Translations under genes and position numbers: made by a program
Source of the DNA: Aspidapion aeneum
Taxonomy: Eukaryota; Arthropoda; Insecta; Coleoptera; Brentidae
Assembly (NCBI GenBank): GCA_963576565.1
Contig: OY755042.1
Coordinates: forward strand, 5,694,112-5,758,111
Direction: 5' to 3'
DNA length: 64,000 nt
Notes under the pieces: generated by a model
What the model saw: only the letters and a program-made list of their open reading frames with translations
Told to the model about the DNA's origin: nothing
Database searches by the model: none
Part shown: piece after piece, positions 1 to 11,600 of the stretch
Position numbering within the stretch: the stretch's first letter is position 1
How the letters are laid out: every line of letters begins with the position of its first letter

Positions 1-52
1 GATTTTGAAACTTTTTTGTTGCGCCGTCTGTCTGTCTCTCTGTCTGTCTGTA

Positions 53-95
<43 letters not shown>

Positions 96-656
96 ATGTC
101 TGTCTGTATGTCTGTATGTCTGTCTGTAACGACCAACGCGCATAACTCAAAAACCGCTTGCCCGATTTCAATGAAATTTGGTACCTAGGCTGGGTCTTGA
201 GTCGAGATGGTCCCATTTAAAAATGAACAAAATCCACCGAACACAAGCCAAATAAAGGGGTAGATTTTAAAAATTAGAGTTTATGTGAAAATATGGCGTG
301 TGTGATATCAAACGAAAGGTAATTGAGTTTGGAGTTAAACAAAATATATTTTAGTTTTTTTTAAGGGTGGGGGTAGATTTCAAAAATTACAGTTTACGTA
401 AAAATATGGCGTGTGTGATATCAAATGAAAGGTAATTGAGTCCGGAGTTAAACAAAATATATTTTAGTTTTTGTTTTTTTAAGGGTGGGGGTAGATTTCA
501 AAAATTTGAGTTTAAGTCAAAACATGTCTTTTGTGGTATCAAACGAAAGTATGGGATTGAATAAAATTTATTTTAGTTTTTAGTTATATCAGCTCACATA
601 ACTATAGTAGATACCTAGTGTGAGCTTAGGGGCCCATATATTGGCAGAGTATTTTT
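1..656 (+). mobile_element. GTCT-core Helentron-like element, copy 1 (5' end cut by window)
   Basis: The copy starts inside the element at the GTCT microsatellite (about 28-127, with GTAT variants). The conserved block 'aacgaccaacgcgcataactc' type follows, then tandem repeats of about 110 bp carrying a GGGTGGGGGTAGATT motif and a 'gtgtgtgatatcaaac' motif. It ends in a hairpin-like segment with TGTGAGCT and the terminus TTGGCAGAGTATTTT. At least ten more copies in the window share this order. A GTCY microsatellite, internal tandem repeats, subterminal palindromes and no target duplication are known features of Helentron-associated elements (HINE/DINE/mini-me type). No coding capacity. Confidence 0.75.
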
Positions 657-1310
657 TCAAACGACCAAATTCTAAAATGTTTTATTAAATAATAAAAATT
701 GAAATCAAGCAAAATTAAAGATGTAACCAGTGTTGTTAAAGCTTTAAATTTACTAATTAACAAAAGGCCCCCAATAGTTATTTGTTGTTTTTAGTAGAAA
801 AGCAGTTTTATGAAAAAATTTCTTTTTTTTGTAATCGACCGATAGAAAAGGAGAGTTGCCGCATTAAAAGTAGTTTTTATAAGAAAACACTTATATCTTT
901 ATTTTTTGGAAATAAAGTTTATTTAGGCATTTTACTAAAGCTTAAACCAATAGGTAACTTATTTTGGAAAAGAAAGAAAAAATACAGTAATTTTTCAAAA
1001 AGTACGGCATTTCTTTCGCTTTTACCCCAATATGAAATATTTTAAATCGAGATAACGCTTGTTTTTATTTAAGAAAAATACGTGTCTTGATTTGAGCAAA
1101 TAATTCTCTTGTTTGTAAAAATTTTTATTGTTTTTTTTTCTTGAGTCAAGAAAATATAACTCTCTTATTGAGACAAGAGAAGGAATGTCATGCATAAAAT
1201 TTTTTAAAATAGAATGACCTCAGCCAACGTACTTCGATTTGAAACAATTTATGATGCATGATCAGGAAAATTGGTATTTCTTCATTAAAAATAATTTATA
1301 AAAGTCATTA
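657..1310. other. AT-rich intron or upstream sequence without recognised features
   Basis: I see no exon, repeat match or RNA gene here. The short open frame near 782-1045 is AT-rich, low in complexity and has no family signature. Confidence 0.5.
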
Positions 1311-2785
1311 GAGAATTATTGAAATACAGCCAGGCTATAATTGTGCCAGGCACTATTTTGACACATTCACATTGAAAACCGACAGTTGATCCTTCAAAAT
1401 TGACATACCAAAGTCGAATGTAAAACTTTCGTCGTTTATTTTTAATTAATAAAAGAAGGCACTATTTATTCTGGTTCATATAGTACACAAAGGCCGTGTG
1501 TTTGTGCTGAGACAGTCGAAAATTTCTTAGGGGGTTAGGTTGGGTCAACAGAGGGTGATGAAAAAATCAACAATGTGGTCGAGGAGAGTTGCTTTATTGT
1601 CTGAGCTTGAGCTAAATAGGAAAAGTTTACAATTAATGCCTAAACACTAACAAAGGCTATGCCCCCCCATGCCCCATTCTAACCTAACTTTCCCATGCGT
1701 GCTGCCTAATTACTTAAAAAATGGTACATACCTAAATAGGAAAAGACCTGCCGGTGGGGTCACCTCGAGGAGGTTAAACACCAAAAACAATTGGTTCAAA
1801 ACCATAAATAACTCAAACAGATTTAATTGCGAAGCAAGTGCGGATCAAGATGGCCGAAAAAGAAAGACCGATTTTACGCTTGACAGAATGAGAGTTATGG
1901 TTCCTTGATTTCAAAGCGGGAGATTTGAAATTAATATATGTAGCATGGCAAACCAGGGCTATCAAAACGGACGGGCCACGATCCTCCACTTTGTTGACGT
2001 CACATCCGGGGCTGATTTTTTTTTGATGGTCACGTTACGACACAGCTGATTGTCTTTAAAATATTGAAGTTAGAATGACGGTTCATGAATATTTAATTTT
2101 TTTTTAAATAACGCCGTTTTTGAGATTGTTTTTACTTTATCTTGCAGAACAATTTTTTTTAAATGTATAGTAATCCTTAATTTTTCATAGCCGCTTCATT
2201 AGCTCACACAATAATTCAGTTTAAAGCAGAAGCAAATGTGACAATCACAGATGACAAAGTCAAATACATGTCAAATATAACAGTTGGCATGTGGTACATG
2301 GCGGGTAATTTGAATTCAAAATAAGAAATGCTAAATCTTGAAGATTTTAACCTTTTAATCATGTTGCTTCCTTACAAACCTTTGGTGGAATATCGGGATG
2401 GTGTCTGAGAATATTTCACTGAAATTTTGCGAAAATCTGTAGTGCCATTTTGAAAATATCATAAAAAAGCGTCTGACCTCCCATAAGACCCAATGTAAAA
2501 TTCAGCCCCGGGAGAACAGCTGATTTTTTCAGGGTCGTGGCCTCTATTTTTGTGTTGGCCTTGGGCAAACATGCACGACCCCGGCGTATCCGCCAAAAGG
2601 AAAATATTACAGACACCTATGTGGTATTTGTGTGGTATTACCAGGGACATCAGAAAAGAAGGGGTTTACGAGGGGAATTGATGAAGTTTCACTACATGTT
2701 GAAAGATCACAGCTGATATTACAATGTGAAGGTGTCAAAATTGTGCCTGGCACTATTATAGCCTGGCTTTATTTCAATAATTCTC
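1311..2785. mobile_element. Non-autonomous TIR element hosting a nested 610-bp MITE
   Basis: The left end starts GAGAATTATTGAAATA and runs into 'cagccaggctataattgtg'. The right end is its inverted form, with 'gtgcctggcactattatag' and then AATAATTCTC at 2777-2785. The inverted match extends over roughly 50 bases. The interior has no transposase. Bases 1954-2563 are a second element inserted later. Flanks CATTA and TATTA hint at a short target duplication, which is not certain. Confidence 0.6.
1954..2563 (+). mobile_element. MITE family C, copy 1 (610 bp, 7-bp target duplication)
   Basis: It begins CAGGGCTATC and ends with the complement of CAAGGCCAAC. The 7-bp duplication GGCAAAC sits at 1947-1953 and 2564-2570. 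Three more copies lie at 22455-23064, 33462-34053 and 46755-47998, each with its own 7-bp duplication. No transposase. Termini starting CA with a 7-bp duplication fit the P or Dada superfamilies better than hAT (8 bp); that assignment is inference. Confidence 0.8.
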
Positions 2786-2929
2786 TATTATCTACAAAAC
2801 AAAAATACTTATGGCGGTTAGTGACTTGACCATAACCCTTAAAAGATCCACCCACATTTTCTTTCTAGCAAGTATGTTTCAAGTTAAATTATAAGTTAAG
2901 TCTGTTTATAAATAACCTATTTCTTTTAG

Positions 2930-3004
2930 ATAAAGGCCCATCCAGCGAAGTTACGGAGCCTACAACCTTAAGCCCTGTGTGTCCTGTGATTACCTGTCCT
3001 CGAG
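2930..3004 (+). CDS. Host gene exon 1 of window: Thr/Ser/Pro linker entering Cys-rich segment
   Basis: The acceptor is 'ttcttttag' just before 2930 and the donor is GTAATT at 3005. It reads KGPSSEVTEPTTLSPVCPVI then TCPRG. The first two bases complete a codon from an upstream exon outside the window. The last G joins GT of the next exon to make Gly. The Thr/Pro/Ser content and CP..TCP spacing suit an extracellular linker before a Cys-rich module. This small exon would not stand alone; support comes from splice sites and phase agreement with exon 2. Confidence 0.7.
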
Positions 3005-3138
3005 GTAATTGAGGTGTCTTTTATACAAGAAACCACCAAGTTCGAGTTGGAGCTTCCACTAATTATCAAGTTTTGCACTTGACGTAAATTACATCTTCTT
3101 AAAAGTAATGAATGAAAAAGCACATGAATTTTTTTTTT

Positions 3139-4628
3139 TATTTAGTCGGTTTAGAACGTTTTTCTACGTTGTCCGACGCCTATTCTCCACCTCCTTCGAT
3201 CCTGACAATCATCTTCTGTCAGATTTTTTTGACTCATTGATCTTTGGATTGACTGTTGCCATTCTAGTTTAGGACGCCCTCTTTTTCTGCGCCCTATTGG
3301 TTGCCATTCTAGGACCTGCTTTGGTAATCTTTCGTCGTTCATCCGTTGTACATGGCCGTACCATATCAGTTGTCTTTTAGTGATGTCATCCGTTATGCTC
3401 CCTTCGATTCCCATTCTTTCTTTTATGATCTCATTTCTTATGTGATCTGTTCTAGATATTCTCATTGATCTTCTTATTGCATCCATTTCAACACTTTCCA
3501 TTTTTGTTTTGTATTTTTCTGTTACGCGACAAGTCTCTATTCCATACAACAGCGTGCTTTTCACCATTGTTTCATATATGTTAAATTTTACATTCTTTTT
3601 TATCTCTCTGCTCCATAAAATACTGTTAAGACATCCAATAACCTTTTTTGCTTTTACTATTCTTTTTTTCAGTTCTTTACAGTCTGTTCCTGTCTTATCA
3701 AATGTGACACCCAAGTATACATACTCATTGCATGGAGATATTACTTGTCCATTGTCTAGTTCTAACTCACTGGATTCGTTTCCAATACATAAGTACTGTG
3801 TCTTGTCTACGTTCACTGTTAATCCCCACTTTTGGTATTCTTCCATTAACTTTCTCATCATATACTCCATGTCCTCTTTATCATTAGCTACAATAACTTG
3901 TTCGTCAGCAAACTGTATTGTGTATATGGTAAATCGATCGTTAAGTTGTATTCCCATGCCGTGAACTTTCCGTTTCCAGTTTTTTAGAGCTACTGCGATA
4001 TATATTTTAAAAAGAGTTGGAGAAATACAACATCCCTGTATTAAGCCTTTTGTTACCAAGAATTCTTTTGAAAGTCGATTTCCAATTTTAGTTTTAGATT
4101 TTCACCCTTTGTATAGTTCTTTTATCGCTTTTATGTATGTATGATTGATATTAGTCTGCTCTAGCACTGTCCATAGTTTTTCTACTGGAACGGTATCATA
4201 TGCTTTTTGTAGGTCCACAAAGGTAACATGAGTCTCTATATTTCTGGCGCTCCTTTTCTCAATTACTTGTTTAAGACAAAAAACATTATCACTACAAGAT
4301 CTGCCTGCACGAAACCCACTTTGCTCTTCTTCTTCTTGTTCATGAAAATCCTTATCTATTAGATCTCTAAGAATCCTACCGTACAATCTACTGAGAGTAC
4401 TAGTTACTGAAATTCCTCTGTAATTGTTGCAATCCAGCTTGTTTCCTTTTTTATGTATTGAGGATATGAATGCAATTTTCCAATCATCAGATACTGGATG
4501 TCCGTTTATGCATTGATTGATAATATATGTGAGATTTTCGATTAGTTTCTCTGATCCATATTTGAGCATTTCAGCATATATTCCTCCAGGTCCGCTAGCT
4601 TTTCCGGATTTAAGCTTTTTAAACATGA
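3139..4628 (-). mobile_element. RTE-type LINE, subfamily A copy 1 (decayed, 5'-truncated)
   Basis: Two collinear frames, 4626-4102 and 4059-3151, encode an RTE-clade reverse transcriptase. Visible are SGKASGPGGI, NNYRGISVTSTLSRLYGRIL, SGFRAGRS, FVDLQKAYDTVP and the C-terminal [10 protein letters not shown] plus GRRKRGRPK. A UGA stands where a homologue at 36122-37880 has Ser (after the YKG motif), so the frame is broken. The catalytic FADD box reads FADE in this copy (near 3905), which should abolish polymerase activity. No endonuclease domain remains. The 3' end lies at the low-coordinate side. Confidence 0.85.
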
Positions 4629-4891
4629 AAAAAATATGGCTTAAAAAGCTCAGAAAACAATGAATAAAAATTATTGACTTATAAAAATCATGCGAACCAT
4701 TTTTAGGATCTAAGCTTTTACAAAAGACTCCATCGCAGACCCATAGATATCATTCGTACCTCGCACCAGAATTTTCATATGGAGGAACTAAAAAATCAGG
4801 TAATTAATAAGTGTGAAAGTGCCAGAAAGAGTTGAAAAATCACTCTGGGGAATTTTAACCATTTGAATGCAATATTGTTGCGATATATTAT

Positions 4892-6249
<1,358 letters not shown>

Positions 6250-6499
6250 TATTATGGCGTTGGGCTATGGTGGAATGCTGTAAGACTTAGGACGACATCC
6301 TTCTATACAACGTTTAAATGGGACACACGTTGTATGGGAGGATCTCTTCTATAGCATAAGTGAGTGCAAAACATTTCAATGAAGTCTGCTCTTGTAATTT
6401 GTGCGACATCATTTGCTACACTATGTTAGGATATGAAATGATATAATTTATATAAATCCTTTATTATGAAATCTCTAATGTCAATTACAAATCAAAACA
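6250..6499. other. Intron sequence, nothing recognised
   Basis: Short spacer between two mobile elements. No exon-like frame with splice sites was seen. Confidence 0.4.
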
Positions 6500-7152
6500 A
6501 CAAGACGCTAGCGCTACCAAGTCCACTTTCAATCCCTGGCTTCGCAAGCGCAGATCTTCCAATATTATTTACCTCATGTCTTAGAATTTTCACTCGAATG
6601 ATTCTAACCACATGAAAATAGAAAGTTTCAAAAACCTAACCTAACAAAACCTAATCAAATGAACCGAACCGAAGGAAACTGAACCAATAATTTTTTCAAA
6701 AAAAAAACTTTCCTGACTTTCTGCCCGGGATCCTAGAGGATGTGAATCCGAACCGAACCAAACCGAACCTAACTAAACTGAACCAAACCTAACCTAACCA
6801 AACTAAACTACAACACGTACTGCTAATTAGGTTTAGTTGGGTAGGGTTAGGTTTGGATAGGTTCGGTACGGTCCGGTTCGGATTCACATCCTCTAGAATC
6901 CCAGGTAGGAAGTCAGGAAAGTTTTTTTTTTTGAAAAAAATATTGGTTTAGTTTGCTTTGGTTCGGTTCGGTTAGATCTGATTAGGTTTCGTTAGGTTAG
7001 GTTTTTGAAACTTTCTATTTTCATGTGGTTAGAATCATTCAAGTGAAAATCACCCTGTACATCGATTCTAATACATGAGGTAAATAATATTGGTAGATCT
7101 ACGCATGCGAAGCCAGGGATTGGAAGTGGACTTGGTAGCGCTAGCATCTTGT
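6500..7152. mobile_element. Foldback family D, copy 1 (653-bp palindrome with TTAGG-like runs)
   Basis: Two inverted arms of about 310 bp meet near 6815-6830. Outer ends are ACAAGACGCTAGCGC and its complement with one change. A 9-bp duplication ATCAAAACA flanks it at 6491-6499 and 7153-7161. Inner arms are degenerate pentamers such as GGTTAGGTTAGG and GGTTCGGTTCGG. Copies: 47067-47713 and 56655-57219. A 9-bp duplication with long inverted arms suggests a Mutator-like foldback (inference). Confidence 0.75.
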
Positions 7153-7499
7153 ATCAAAACAATGTCAATTAACCAAACTCTTTTCATCTCCTCTTTTTAT
7201 CATTTACTCTCATTCTCTTCTATCCCCTCTTTCTTTTTTATTTTTGCGTTTGAAAAAGGTTTACGAAGAAATTTTTTGTTTCTTGCATAACATGTTTTAC
7301 TCGGAAGTTTTATTACATATCTGGGGGCAGGGCAGTTCGCCTAAACTGCTGTACCATCTTTTCTTGAAGTATGATATCAGAACACTCAAAAAATTATTTT
7401 ATGCTTTTTAGCCCATGTTATAAAAGCTTGTTTTCAAAAAGTTTTTTTTTCTAAATTTATTCCTACAATAAAGACCTTTATTATTATTAATATTCTATT
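7153..7499. other. Intron sequence, nothing recognised
   Basis: T-rich stretch between the foldback element and the gypsy relic. No exon, RNA gene or repeat identified. Confidence 0.4.
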
Positions 7500-7812
7500 T
7501 TCTCCCATTCAGTTATTTGACCGATTTTATCCCATCTCTTGTTTTTATAATCTTGTAGATATACCTTATCTCTTATAGATAATGGACTTTAGCATGTTGA
7601 TTAAAATAATATTTCATTTAAACTTTTTGGGTTTTTCTATATCTTATGTTAGCACCATTGTCCATTTGATAAATCTTTATTGTATTGATCCTCATTTATT
7701 TGTCCATTCTGCATTAGATGTTTGATTGCTTTAACAGCCTATTCTGCGTGTCCGTTACTTTGTGGATAGGGAGGTGTTAAATATTTTACATTTCAATTTT
7801 TCAAAAAATTTT

Positions 7813-7907
7813 GGGGTTCATATGAATTATATTGAGGTCCATTACTAGAACTAAATCGAATAGGTACTCTAGTATCTGCAAATATTTGCCTTAAACAGTC
7901 TATAGTT
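7813..7907. repeat. 95-bp direct duplication, left copy (flanks Penelope-like insertion)
   Basis: Gypsy integrase sequence starting GGGGTTCATATGAATTATAT, matching 8593-8687 with two mismatches that I can see. The pair looks like an unusually long target-site duplication. Confidence 0.85.
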
Positions 7908-8592
7908 CTTTGTTTGAAACTCGTAGACAATGATTGTGTAGAAATAAAATTTCGGACTTCCATTGTCTTTATTTATTTTAAAACACGACGTTTCGGTTAG
8001 TAAGTATCTCTAACCGTTATCAAGTGTAAACTAAACAATCTAGTCTCTAGGCTACTACTTATACTACTTGGTGTGCAGTCAGCTGTGACGGCCCGCCTCC
8101 TTTTAATCGTAAGACGCCTGTTTTCCTTAAGGAGTGGTTTCCATATGTTTGGTATGTCCGTGCTTGGTTTACTGAAAACTTCTTTATTCTGCATTATAAA
8201 CGCAGCTTCAATATACTTTAGTTTTCGCCAATGCGACTCCTTATGTAAAACTTTAGCTTCTGACCACTGAATCCTGTGATCATTTGACCATGCATGATCT
8301 GCTAAACCGGATTTTTCAATATCCCCTAATTGGGTACTTTTTAGATGTTCATTCACTCTAACCTGAAGAGGGCGTTTCGTTTCACCTATATATGATTTAC
8401 CACACTCACACGGGATTTGGTAAATACATTCCTTATTATTTGAGGGATTGTCTGGTTTTGTTTTAGTTACAAAACTTCTTATCGTATTTCCCGAAGAAAA
8501 TACTGTTTTTATATTATAGTGTTTAGCTATTCGTCTTATGTTTTCTGAAATCCCTTGAACATATGGAATGTTAATAACACCTAACGGATTAT
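7908..8592 (-). mobile_element. Penelope-like element fragment with GIY-YIG endonuclease
   Basis: The minus-strand frame 8592-7997 encodes a GIY-YIG nuclease of the type at the C-terminus of Penelope-like RT proteins. Visible are YQIPCECGKSYIGETKRPLQ, a downstream VNEH, GLADHAWSNDHRIQW, an E in KYIEAAFIM, and the terminal SSLETRLFSLHL. The 3' flank holds CGAAACGTCGTGTTTTAAAA, usual for this group. The RT domain is absent, so only the 3' part was inserted. It lies inside the gypsy integrase and is bordered by a 95-bp direct duplication. No intact hammerhead motif was found in this fragment. Confidence 0.85.
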
Positions 8593-8687
8593 GGGGTTCA
8601 TATGAATTATATTGAGGTCCATTATTAGAACTAAATCGAATAGGTACTCTAGTATCTGCAAATATTTTCCTTAAACAGTCTATAGTT
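8593..8687. repeat. 95-bp direct duplication, right copy
   Basis: Partner of 7813-7907. The Penelope-like fragment sits exactly between the two copies. Confidence 0.85.
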
Positions 8688-9061
8688 ATAATGCTATTTG
8701 GATCGAATCGAAAAATTATTGGCCAACCGGAAAGACGATCAATATAAACCATAAAGTGCTTTCCATTGCATGAAAAGAAATCTGCTAAAACGTCTTGCAA
8801 TGGATACATTGGTAATTTTTCACAAATCATAATTTCTTTTGGTAAATATGGTTAAAATTTTTGACACAACTTACAAGCTTCTACTGTTTTTTTATGTCTG
8901 AATTGATACCATGCCAAAATACTGTATGTCTTGCTCTAGATTTTGGTTTTTTGATTCCTTAATGAGAATTATGTAATCTTTGTAAATTTATTTTTCTCTT
9001 AGATTCTGGAATAACAATTTGGTAACCTTTTAAAATTAATTCCATTCCAAAATTTTTTAGT

Positions 9062-10327
9062 CTGGATCATGGTTTTTTATTGAGGAAACTGTCCTGTTAT
9101 GGCTCTAGGGGTGAATTTTTAAACCTAGTCAACTCTTTTCTTGAGTTTAGAAAATTTTGTGTAAAATACAAAAATGAGATTTCTGACGAAACAGAGCTTT
9201 CAATAGGTGTTCCACAGGGCTCAGTGCTGGGGCCGCTTTTTTACATTATATTTGTAAATGAAATGCCTGAGCATATGACCTGTGACTTATTGGCAATTTT
9301 CGCTGATGATACGGGGGGCGTAGTCGTAGCGCGGAGTCCTTTGGAACTTGTCAGCAAAGTAAAAACCTGCATAAGGGATTTTGAAACCTGGTGTTCAAAA
9401 AATAACCTTATTCTTAATGTTGAAAAAACAGTTATAGTTAATTTTCGTGCTTCAGTATCTAGGCCACGTATAGAGATTGAAAATCAAGGCATATCAGAAC
9501 AAACAAAATTTTTAGGACTAATTTTAGATGAATTTATCAGTTGAGATGAACATGTAGATTATGTATGCAAAAAACTTAGCAAGAGTTGCTTTGCGCTATC
9601 ACAACTTCGAGATACATTAAATGAACAAAGCTTAATTTCAGTGTACTATTCAATAGTTTACTGTCATTTATCTTATAATATAATATTATGGGGCTGCAGC
9701 AGCTACTTTCATAGGGCTTTTATTATGCAAAAAAGGGCATTAAGAATAATGTTTCAAATAAAGAGTAGAGATAGTTGCAGGCCAACTTTTGTCAGCAAAA
9801 AAATTATGACACTGCCTTCAATATATATTTTTAGAACATTACTTTATATTAAAAATTCCATAGAACTGCATAAAAAAAACTCCGATTTTCATTCATACAA
9901 TTCGCGAAATGCAAATCTACTTGTTATTGATAAACACAAAACAAAAAAATTTGAGCAAGCCCCCGGATACATAGGTAAAAAAATGTATAACAAAATACCG
10001 GATAGCATAAAAGTTTTAAATTATAAAAAATTTAAGCATGAAATCAAGGATATATTGCTAGTAAAGGGGTACTATTCTGTCAATGATTTTTTAGCAGATT
10101 CACTTTAAACTCCAGAAACTATATTTAAAAAAAAAGATGTTTGTTATAACTTAAGTCCGTTGTTATTTACATACTTTGTATTTTTTATTTTTTAATTTTT
10201 TTAAAAACAGTATGTTTCACTTTAGTTTGTAGGTACTTTCTTTTAGTGTTAAGTTGATTTGACTTGTACATCCATTGTATTGTGGCTAACGTATGAAATA
10301 TAATAATCTAATCTAATCTAATCTAAT
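9062..10327 (+). mobile_element. CR1-like LINE, 5'-truncated, ends in (AATCT)n tail
   Basis: Frame 9080-9544 carries the RT palm: GVPQGSVLGPLFY, then FADDTGGVVVA, then a long thumb region. It is broken by a UGA at 9542-9544. A second part at 9641-10108 gives the typical CR1/Jockey-group C-terminus (RALRIMFQIKSRDSCR, KMYNKIPDSIKVL, GYYSVNDFL). The tail is TAATC/TAATCTAATCT repeats at about 10298-10327, not poly(A), which favours a CR1-like clade over Jockey. It is inserted between the integrase and tether parts of the gypsy relic, in opposite orientation. Confidence 0.75.
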
Positions 10328-10671
10328 GGTTGTAATTTTACATCCAAATTACTTCCATCACGAGAAAAACTCTTTTGTATTTGAAGTTTTAATTTTTTAT
10401 TTTCTTCAATATTTCGTGTGGCTTCTTTAATTGAGTTTAACAGTAGATCTTCTAGATGACAAGTCTTAATACTGTCTTCAGTATTATCAACTAATGATAC
10501 TTTATGAATTATATACGAATTTATTTCCAAATGTGTATCTTCTGCCAGTAAATTTTCTAAATCAAACAAGTTTAATGGCTAATCGGGTAAAAAGGAGTTT
10601 TTTGTTTCCCTTATATTTTTCCGTGGGTAGCTTGAAAGCTTAACCTCACGGGGGTCCAAGATCTAATGGAC

Positions 10672-10733
10672 ACCTAATAAGTGTTGACAGTTAACCGTTT
10701 CGTCCTTATGGGACTCCTCAGAACACTGCTGGT
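10672..10733 (-). ncRNA. Hammerhead ribozyme, type I, core intact
   Basis: On the minus strand, in order: ACC, AGC, AGTGTT (stem I 5' side), CTGAGGA (matches CUGANGA), GTCC-CATAA-GGAC (stem II), GAAA, CGG-TTAA-CTG (stem III with a G-U pair), TC completing the GUC cleavage triplet, AACACT (stem I 3' side), TATTA, GGT. Every conserved core position of the hammerhead is present. The 3-bp stem III with a self-complementary UUAA loop is known from retrotransposon- and satellite-borne hammerheads, which are thought to act mainly as dimers. Predicted cleavage is between 10686 and 10685. Confidence 0.9.
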
Positions 10734-11184
10734 CAAGTGACAAATCTTGCGAAGTTAATCAGACGGTTTTGTCTCTAATTAAATGTAATTAGTGAGCGAA
10801 CTATAGCAAGAGGCGCCATCTACCGAGATACGAGAGAAACAAAAAACCAAAAGCAGGGAAAACACTGCTATACAATATCGATCAGTGAAAAGATCGAATG
10901 CAAATAAAAAAAAACAACTATAGTCCGTGACCTACGACAGCTCTTTGTCTTTTCAGGCCGGATCAACGCATTTTGCATATTTACCCGTCATCAAGACAGT
11001 GAGCGTCAATCAACGGAATTTTTAAGCCAAATAATACTAACAAACGAGAAATTTCGTACCCGTGAATTTAAAAATCAAACAAGTTAAATGGCTAATCGGG
11101 CAAAAAGGAGTTTTTTGTTTCCCTTATATCTTTCCGTGGGTAGCTTGAAAGCTTAACCTCACGGGGGTCCAAGATCTAATGGAC

Positions 11185-11246
11185 ACGTAATAAGTGTTGA
11201 CAGTTAACCGTTTCGTCCTTATGGGACTCCTCAGAACACTGCTGGT
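11185..11246 (-). ncRNA. Hammerhead ribozyme, type I, core intact
   Basis: Same core as the copy at 10672-10733 and exactly 513 bases from it. One change in the outer ACC/GGT pairing (GGT has become CGT), outside the conserved core. GAAA and CTGAGGA are intact. Confidence 0.88.
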
Positions 11247-11600
11247 CAAGTGACAAATCTTGCGAAGTTAATCAGACGGTTTTGTCTCTAATTAAATGTA
11301 ATTAGTGAGCGAACTATAGCAAGAGGCGCCATCTACCGAGATACGAGAGAAACAAAAAACCAAAAGCAGCAAATTTTCTGCTTCTGGATATCTAACAGGT
11401 TTTCTTGATAATTCTTCTGGTATAATATTTTCTTTTCCATTTTTCCATATTGCTTTATATTGAAAATATGATAATTCTTTTTTTAATTTTTGAATACGAG
11501 GATTTTTAATCCAAAATTTTTTCATTTAATATTGAAATCAAAGGTTTGTGATCATTCTGAAACATATATTTTGTGGTTTGATTTAAATTAATAGTTTTTA

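Larger units (their letters stand above)
10559..11370 (-). mobile_element. 513-bp hammerhead repeat, dispersed 1.6-unit insertion with 9-bp TSD
   Basis: This 812-bp insertion equals about 1.6 units of the repeat that forms the array at 12229-15913. AAATTTTCT occurs on both sides (10550-10558 and 11371-11379). Removing the insert restores the gypsy tether coding frame (PEAEN next to LLAED), so the insertion point is secure. It holds two hammerhead ribozymes exactly 513 bases apart, both with intact cores. One end (ATCAAACAAG side) matches the ends of two other insertions. There is no protein-coding capacity. Confidence 0.85.
7500..11600 (-). mobile_element. Decayed Ty3/gypsy polyprotein relic split by three insertions
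   Basis: Read on the minus strand from high to low coordinates. The end of RNase H is at about 11590-11380 (DHKPLISIL, NPRIQKLKKELSYFQ, EELSRKP). The RNase H-integrase tether is at 10558-10328 (LLAEDTHLEIN). The integrase zinc-finger region and core are at 9061-8593 (NGKHFMVYIDRLSGWPI, FSSNNGPQYNS). The integrase tail is at 7907-7500 (PPYPQSNGHAE then AVKAIKHLM). Interrupting it are the 513-bp hammerhead repeat (10559-11370), a CR1-like LINE (9062-10327) and a Penelope-like fragment (7908-8592). Frames are broken by stops, and no protease, RT or LTRs were recognised. Clearly inactive. Confidence 0.85.

Noticed and set aside
782..1045. 87-codon frame in AT-rich sequence
   Set aside because: Lysine/phenylalanine-rich composition expected from AT-rich DNA; no splice context or motif.
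6600..7020. True telomeric repeat block
   Set aside because: The pentamers are degenerate and arranged as an inverted repeat in a TSD-flanked mobile element, not a head-to-tail TTAGG array.
7908..8592. Hammerhead ribozyme inside the Penelope-like fragment
   Set aside because: Penelope-like elements often carry one, but no CUGANGA plus GAAA pair with stems was found in this truncated copy.
10318..10569. Independent small gene on the minus strand
   Set aside because: The peptide is the RNase H-integrase tether of the gypsy relic and joins the neighbouring pieces once insertions are removed.
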